Source of the DNA: an uncultured Myxococcales bacterium
GTDB lineage: Bacteria; Myxococcota; Myxococcia; Myxococcales; Myxococcaceae
Assembly: GCA_937980205.1 (NCBI GenBank)
Contig: CALJKW010000053.1
Location: 39,959-103,958, forward strand
Direction of reading: 5' to 3'
Length of the DNA stretch: 64,000 nucleotides
The number at the start of each line of letters is the position of its first letter. Within the stretch, counting starts at the first letter, position 1. Under the pieces are notes generated by a model. The model ran no database searches. It was not told where the DNA came from and saw only the letters and a list, made by a program, of their open reading frames with translations. A program made the position numbers and the translations under genes. Positions 62,376 to 64,000 of this stretch are shown in pieces.

Positions 62376-64000
62376 ATGGCCGAGAACTTCATCTTCACCA
62401 TGCAGGACCTCCGCAAGGTGAAGGGTGGCAAAGAGATCCTCAAGGGCATCTGGCTCAGCTTCTTCCCCGGCGCGAAGATCGGCGTCATCGGGCCGAACGG
62501 CGCGGGCAAGTCGACGCTGCTGCGGATCATGGCGGGGCAGGACAAGGAGATCATGGGCGAGGCCCGCCCGGATCCGAAGGCGAAGATCGGCTTCCTCCCG
62601 CAGGAACCGCAGCTCGACCCGAAGCTCGACGTGAAGGGCAACGTCGAGCTCGGCGTGAAGCCGATGAAGGACCTGCTCAACCGCTTCAACGAGGTCTCCG
62701 ATGCGATGGGCCAGCCCGACGCCGACTTCGACAAGCTGCTCGCGGAGCAGGCGAAGCTGCAGGACGCCATCGACGCCGGCCAGGGCTGGGAGCTCGACCG
62801 CAAGCTCGAGATCGCGATGGACGCGCTGCGCTGCCCGCCGCCCGACGCGGACGTGACGAAGCTCTCGGGCGGAGAGAAGCGGCGCGTGGCGCTGTGCCGC
62901 ATTCTGCTCGAGAAGCCCGACCTGCTGCTGCTCGACGAGCCGACGAACCACCTCGACGCCGAGTCGGTGCTGTGGCTCGAGCAGCACCTCAAGGAGTACC
63001 CGGGCACGATCGTCTCCGTCACCCACGACCGCTACTTCCTCGACAACGTCGCGCAGTGGATCCTCGAGCTCGACCGCGGCGAGGGCGTGCCCTGGAAGGG
63101 CAACTACACGTCGTGGATGGAGCAGAAGAAGAAGCGCCTCGAGCAGGAAGAGAAAGAGGCGAAGCACCGCTCCAAGTTCCTGGAGCGCGAGCTCGAGTGG
63201 GTGCACTCGAGCCAGAAGGCCCGGCAGGCGAAGGGCAAGGCGCGCCTCAACCGCTACGAGGAGATGCGCGACGAGTTCGAGAAGAAGGACAAGCGCGACG
63301 GGACGGGAGAGATCTTCATCCCGCCGGGCCCGAAGCTCGGCGGCCAGGTCATCGAGGCGAAGAACCTGCGCAAGGGCTTCGGCGACAAGCTGCTCATCGA
63401 CGATCTCTCGTTCAAGCTGCCGAAGAACGGCATCGTCGGGATCATCGGCCCGAACGGCGCCGGCAAGACGACGCTGTTCCGGATGATCATGGGCCAGGAG
63501 AAGCCCGACGCCGGCGAGCTGATCGTGGGCGACACAGTGAAGCTCTCCTACGTCGACCAGACGCGCGACGCGCTGCAGGGCGACGCGAGCGTGTGGGAAG
63601 AGGTCTCGCACAAGCTGGATCAGATCGACCTCGGCGGGCGCATCGTGGCCTCGCGCGCGTACCTCTCGTGGTTCGCGTTCAAGGGAGCGGATCAGCAGAA
63701 GCGGGTGAAGGACCTCTCGGGCGGCGAGCGCAACCGCGTGCACCTCGCGAAGCTGCTCAAAGACGGCGGCAACGTGCTGTTGCTCGACGAGCCGACGAAC
63801 GACCTCGACGTCGAGACGATGCGCTCGCTGGAAGAGGGCCTGAGCACGTTCGCGGGCTGCGCGGTCATCATCAGCCACGACCGCTGGTTCCTCGACCGCG
63901 TCGCGACGCACATCCTCGCGTTCGAGGGCGACTCGAAGGTCGTCTGGTTCGAGGGCAACTTCCAGGACTACGAAGAGGACAAGAAGAAGCGGCTCGGCGC
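62376..64000 (+). CDS. ettA: Energy-dependent translational throttle protein EttA, 3' end cut by window edge
   Basis: 541 codons are visible from ATG 62376. EttA is about 555 residues, so only some 15 residues are missing. Two ABC domains are separated by the ABC-F linker: Walker A GPNGAGKS and GPNGAGKT, signatures LSGGEKRR and LSGGERNR, Walker B LLLLDEPTNHLD and VLLLDEPTNDLD. EttA-type details are MAENFIFTMQDLRKVKG at the start, KARQAKGKARLNRYEEM in the linker, and WFEGNFQDYEEDKKKR at the end. EttA binds the ribosomal E site and gates entry of initiating ribosomes into elongation according to ADP/ATP ratio. Confidence 0.97.
   Translation, partial: MAENFIFTMQDLRKVKGGKEILKGIWLSFFPGAKIGVIGPNGAGKSTLLRIMAGQDKEIMGEARPDPKAKIGFLPQEPQLDPKLDVKGNVELGVKPMKDLLNRFNEVSDAMGQPDADFDKLLAEQAKLQDAIDAGQGWELDRKLEIAMDALRCPPPDADVTKLSGGEKRRVALCRILLEKPDLLLLDEPTNHLDAESVLWLEQHLKEYPGTIVSVTHDRYFLDNVAQWILELDRGEGVPWKGNYTSWMEQKKKRLEQEEKEAKHRSKFLERELEWVHSSQKARQAKGKARLNRYEEMRDEFEKKDKRDGTGEIFIPPGPKLGGQVIEAKNLRKGFGDKLLIDDLSFKLPKNGIVGIIGPNGAGKTTLFRMIMGQEKPDAGELIVGDTVKLSYVDQTRDALQGDASVWEEVSHKLDQIDLGGRIVASRAYLSWFAFKGADQQKRVKDLSGGERNRVHLAKLLKDGGNVLLLDEPTNDLDVETMRSLEEGLSTFAGCAVIISHDRWFLDRVATHILAFEGDSKVVWFEGNFQDYEEDKKKRLG

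Overview
The window is very GC-rich and densely coded, with gene starts and stops that often overlap as GTGA, ATGA or TGATG. It carries no rRNA, tRNA, CRISPR array, phage or intact insertion sequence that I could find. The gene content points to a myxobacterium-like member of the Myxococcota. There are four Ser/Thr protein kinases, many lipoproteins with Gly/Ala/Asp-rich linkers, three MYXO-CTERM-type C-termini (Cys, hydrophobic helix, Arg cluster), a MopE-like lipoprotein, ELWxTDGT repeats, secreted hydrolases, and Hpt/receiver proteins. I cannot name a genus from sequence alone.

Layout. Bases 1-6800 (minus) hold a truncated lipoprotein, a TolB/FlgO-like envelope protein, an unrecognised protein, a membrane transglutaminase-like protein and a TPR protein. 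An AI-2E/PerM-family permease and a photoactive-yellow-protein-like PAS protein follow on plus (6902-8502). Then comes a cluster of REP-like inverted repeats, and a large secreted amidase with MYXO-CTERM (8848-11385, minus). Bases 11.6-21.4 kb hold a small membrane protein, a divergent LysR/DoxX pair, an Ig-like/DNRLRE lipoprotein, a pseudokinase-kinase, hrcA, a GIY-YIG protein and several small membrane or secreted proteins. Bases 21.5-28.2 kb (minus) hold a lipoprotein and a 1401-residue ELWxTDGT/HYR protein. Both have relatives at the left edge of the window, so these are two copies of one kind of surface-protein locus.

Bases 28.2-35.2 kb carry an FMN-binding-family protein, an Hpt-REC-REC protein convergent with a kinase-REC fusion, an esterase lipoprotein, a small BamE-like protein and a propeller/di-haem lipoprotein. 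A tight minus-strand run of seven genes (42811 to 35245) goes TPR/PEGA protein, MopE-like lipoprotein, secreted lectin-like protein, YadH-like permease, PEGA kinase, zinc-finger membrane protein, QueE. Next is an ECF42-type sigma unit (DGPF/YCII protein, sigma factor, VOC protein) with a matching promoter in front, and a fourth kinase.

Bases 46.5-52.4 kb (plus) carry a secreted HExxH metalloprotease with MYXO-CTERM, a di-haem cytochrome c peroxidase-like lipoprotein with a clear terminator, and an unknown lipoprotein. Bases 57907-52385 (minus) form an overlapping ABC operon: a YadG-like ATPase, a 31-codon signal-peptide-like ORF, a second ATPase, and two permeases fused to gluzincin-type domains, one with an intact HExxH and one degenerate. 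This is the most distinctive unit in the window. The right end holds a lipoprotein, a membrane-anchored phytochelatin-synthase-like protease, a MepA-type murein endopeptidase with a peptidoglycan-binding domain, a dolichol-kinase/CTP-transferase-like membrane protein, a degenerate Smr-like protein, and ettA running off the edge.
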